Shown here one piece after another: positions 5,103 through 6,126 of a DNA stretch of 6,126 bases (its first letter is position 1; every line of letters begins with the position of its first letter). The position numbers and the translations under genes are program-made. Source of the DNA: a bacterium (GTDB lineage: Bacteria; Desulfobacterota; GWC2-55-46); assembly GCA_027310325.1 (NCBI GenBank), contig DAIDBB010000435.1, positions 1 through 6,126 of the forward strand. Reading direction: 5' to 3'. The notes under the pieces were generated by a model, which had not been told where the DNA came from, did no database searches, and was given only the letters and a program-made list of their open reading frames with translations.

Positions 5103-5122
5103 AAGACATTGCGCCCGCGCCC

Positions 5123-5314
5123 CTAGCGCACCTTCTCGGTGAAGACCTTGAAGAAGAAGTCCTCGGCCTCCTCGCCCTCGCGCGTCCTTCCCTCGAGATT
5201 GAGCTCGACGAACGCCTCTCCCCAGTAGCCCGAAAGCTCGTCTTTTACGGCGTCCGCCGCCAGGATCGCGTACTTCGCCAGGACTTCCTTCTCTTTTGCC
5301 GTAAGCAGGGCCAT
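5123..5314 (-). CDS. Hypothetical 63-aa protein
   Basis: I do not recognise the family. The protein is highly charged, has no cysteine, and is probably helical in its first half (about residues 5-27, LTAKEKEVLAKYAILAADAV). A short middle (DELSGYWGEAFVELNLEGR) and an acidic/aromatic end (EEAEDFFFKVF) follow. No signal peptide or membrane helix is seen. The ATG at 5314 was chosen over the longer frame from 5347, because GGGAGGT lies six bases upstream of it and a perfect TATAAT at 5352-5347 would place the transcript start after the longer start codon. These signals argue that it is a real gene with its own promoter. It converges on the repeat mosaic to its left. Confidence 0.7.
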   Translation of the reverse strand: MALLTAKEKEVLAKYAILAADAVKDELSGYWGEAFVELNLEGRTREGEEAEDFFFKVFTEKVR

Positions 5315-5346
5315 AGATGACCTCCCGTTATTTCGCTTCCGGGACA

Positions 5347-5352
5347 ATTATA
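5347..5352 (-). promoter_or_regulatory. -10 box of the 63-aa gene
   Basis: A perfect TATAAT on the minus strand. The transcript would start near 5340, giving a leader of about 26 bases that carries the GGGAGGT ribosome binding site (5326-5320). No good -35 lies 17 bp upstream (the hexamer there reads TCCCAT), so the promoter may be weak or activator-dependent. Confidence 0.5.
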
Positions 5353-5402
5353 CTATACAAAACGGACGAATGGGATTTTCCGGCTTTTTGGAAGGCGGCA
5401 CC

Positions 5403-5759
5403 TCAGCCGGACTTTTTCTTCTCGCTCAGGTGTTTTATGCCCCACGCGGACATGTCCTCGAGTATGCGCTCGAGGCTTTTTCCGAGCGGGGTGAGGGAAT
5501 ACTCGACCTTCGGGGGGACCTGCGGATAGACCTTACGGAGGATTATGCGGTCGTTTTCCATCTCACGGAGCTGCTGGGTGAGCATCTTCTGGGTTATGCC
5601 GTCTATCGCGCGGTGCATCTCGCAGAACCGGCGCGTGCCCCTGAAAAGCTCGCGGAGGATCAAGACCTTCCACCTCCCGCCGATTACCCTCAATGTCGAC
5701 TCCACGGGGCAGCCCGCCCCGTGCCCCTCACCGGCCGGCTTCATCGGCTTTCGCTCCAT
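5403..5759 (-). CDS. HxlR-family (DUF24) winged-helix transcriptional regulator
   Basis: A 118-aa protein with the full HxlR signature: CPVESTLRVIGGRWKVLIL (from residue 17), the recognition region (GITQKMLTQQLREMEND) and the beta-wing (VYPQVPPKVEYSLTPLGKSL). Members bind DNA as dimers. Several, such as YodB and HypR of Bacillus, sense quinones, aldehydes or disulfide stress through a conserved N-terminal cysteine, and Cys17 sits at that place here. A second cysteine is at 46. The length is normal for the family. The ATG at 5759 has only a weak ribosome site; ATG 5744 (residue 6), with GGAG nine bases upstream, is an alternative. The gene is divergent from the CDGSH protein gene across a 116-bp region containing candidate operators, so auto-regulation and control of that gene are likely, though inferred. 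Confidence 0.92.
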   Translation of the reverse strand: MERKPMKPAGEGHGAGCPVESTLRVIGGRWKVLILRELFRGTRRFCEMHRAIDGITQKMLTQQLREMENDRIILRKVYPQVPPKVEYSLTPLGKSLERILEDMSAWGIKHLSEKKKSG

Positions 5760-5799
5760 AGTATCTTTTTGGATAGTATATAACTAAAAAGTGCATACT
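5758..5799. promoter_or_regulatory. Candidate HxlR operator and hxlR-type gene -10
   Basis: ATAGTAT occurs at 5758-5764 and again at 5773-5779, and the inverted half-site ATACT follows at 5795-5799. AGTAT (5775-5779) and ATACT (5795-5799) therefore form a 25-bp inverted pair. The minus-strand TATACT (5780-5775) would serve as the regulator's own -10. A dimer bound here would cover that -10 and abut the -35 of the CDGSH promoter. The inverted half-site pattern resembles sites of DUF24 regulators, but the call rests on pattern only. Confidence 0.4.
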
Positions 5800-5827
5800 T
5801 GACGATTTATCCTATTTAGATTATAAG
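5799..5827 (+). promoter_or_regulatory. Sigma70-type promoter of the CDGSH gene
   Basis: TTGACG (5799-5804, 5 of 6) and TATAAG (5822-5827, 5 of 6) are separated by the ideal 17 bp. Transcription would start near 5834, giving a 42-base leader that includes the ribosome site AGGAGG at 5865-5870. The -35 begins at the last base of the inverted half-site ATACT, which suggests repression by the neighbouring HxlR protein. Confidence 0.65.
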
Positions 5828-5875
5828 GAAGGCATCGAAAGAAATCAACCGCAAAAGGCGGAACAGGAGGGAAAA

Positions 5876-6103
5876 ATGTCGAACGGACCCTATGTAGTCA
5901 TGGAGCAGCCCGGAGAAAAGTACTGGTGCGCGTGCGGGCGCACCGCCAACCCGCCCTACTGCGACGGCGCCCACGAAAGGCTCAAGACCGGAAAGGCCCC
6001 GGTGCGCGTCGTCATCGATTCGGCGAGGCAGGTCGCCTGGTGCGGCTGCCAGAGGTCGGCAAATAAGCCCTTCTGCGACGGCGCTCACAAGAAACTCAAG
6101 TAG
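5876..6103 (+). CDS. Tandem CDGSH iron-sulfur domain protein
   Basis: A 75-aa protein made of two CDGSH (mitoNEET-type) zinc-finger-like motifs. Each has the three-Cys, one-His ligand set of a redox-active, labile 2Fe-2S cluster: C18, C20, C29, H33 and C56, C58, C67, H71. The signature reads CDGAH in both copies. The length and lack of a membrane anchor suit the small soluble bacterial class with two motifs. Proposed roles for the family are redox sensing, electron transfer and iron-sulfur transfer. A strong AGGAGG sits five bases before the ATG, downstream of a good sigma70-type promoter. It is divergently paired with the HxlR regulator, suggesting redox-controlled expression. Nothing is seen after its stop in the last 23 bases. 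Confidence 0.93.
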   Translation: MSNGPYVVMEQPGEKYWCACGRTANPPYCDGAHERLKTGKAPVRVVIDSARQVAWCGCQRSANKPFCDGAHKKLK

Positions 6104-6126
6104 GCGCGGCCCCGGGACCTGCCCAC

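Larger units (their letters stand above)
4325..5122. other. Gene-free repeat mosaic between convergent genes
   Basis: About 800 bp without a credible gene, between a rightward gene and a leftward gene. Order: 26-bp repeat, 159-bp unit, 26-bp repeat, fold-back element ending in a T-tract, 159-bp unit, interrupted inverted-repeat element. Long open frames exist only because the GC-rich part lacks stop codons; they have no start signals and recur in more than one frame. Recent duplication is likely because the two 159-bp units are nearly identical. Confidence 0.8.

Noticed and set aside
4869..5109. Two leftward open frames of about 68 codons
   Set aside because: They translate the inverted-repeat element and the end of the 159-bp unit, overlap each other in different frames and have no ribosome binding site.
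5380..5418. CCGGCT/AGCCGG stem followed by ACTTTTTC as a rightward terminator
   Set aside because: No rightward gene precedes it, the loop is about 19 bases, and the right arm lies in the coding end of the HxlR gene; it is probably chance.

Overview
This is a 6.1-kb stretch of GC-rich bacterial chromosome, probably from a Gram-negative environmental lineage. The GspE/PilB-type ATPase with an MshEN domain, the ferritin-VIT fusion and the many GC-rich palindromic repeats would fit a Desulfobacterota- or Nitrospirota-like organism. That placement is inference from gene content only. No rRNA, tRNA, CRISPR array, transposase or phage gene is visible.

Layout, left to right: (1) 1-619, minus: the N-terminal two thirds or so of a ferritin-like/VIT1 (MbfA-type) iron transporter that runs off the left edge. 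(2) 620-814: a spacer with two REP-like hairpins in opposite orientation. (3) 815-1063, minus: a small PLDc_N-type two-helix membrane protein. (4) 1064-1299: a spacer with a dispersed-repeat copy, a GGGTTCAGG-type palindrome and a third REP-like hairpin. (5) 1300-3159, minus: a 619-aa GspE/PilB-family ATPase with a tandem MshEN (c-di-GMP-binding) motif at the N-terminus and an unusual double zinc ribbon at the C-terminus. (6) 3218-4042, minus: a CPBP/CAAX-type membrane protease, 58 bp upstream of the ATPase and probably co-transcribed with it. (7) 4049-4324, plus: a 91-aa cysteine-rich protein, divergent from the protease with only 6 bp between start codons. (8) 4325-5122: an approximately 800-bp gene-free repeat mosaic between convergent genes. 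It holds a 159-bp unit in two near-identical copies, a 26-bp direct repeat, a fold-back element ending in a T-tract and an interrupted inverted-repeat element. (9) 5123-5314, minus: a 63-aa protein of unknown function with a clear promoter -10 and ribosome binding site. (10) 5403-5759, minus, and 5876-6103, plus: an HxlR-family regulator divergent from a two-domain CDGSH iron-sulfur protein, sharing a 116-bp control region.

Functional themes are iron and redox handling at both ends (ferritin-VIT transporter; CDGSH protein with a putative thiol-sensing regulator) and a membrane/secretion ATPase in the middle. The ATPase has no pilin, platform or secretin genes beside it here, so its partner machine must be encoded elsewhere. 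The most unusual items are the zinc-ribbon tail on the MshEN ATPase, the repeat mosaic at 4325-5122, and the compact divergent HxlR/CDGSH module.
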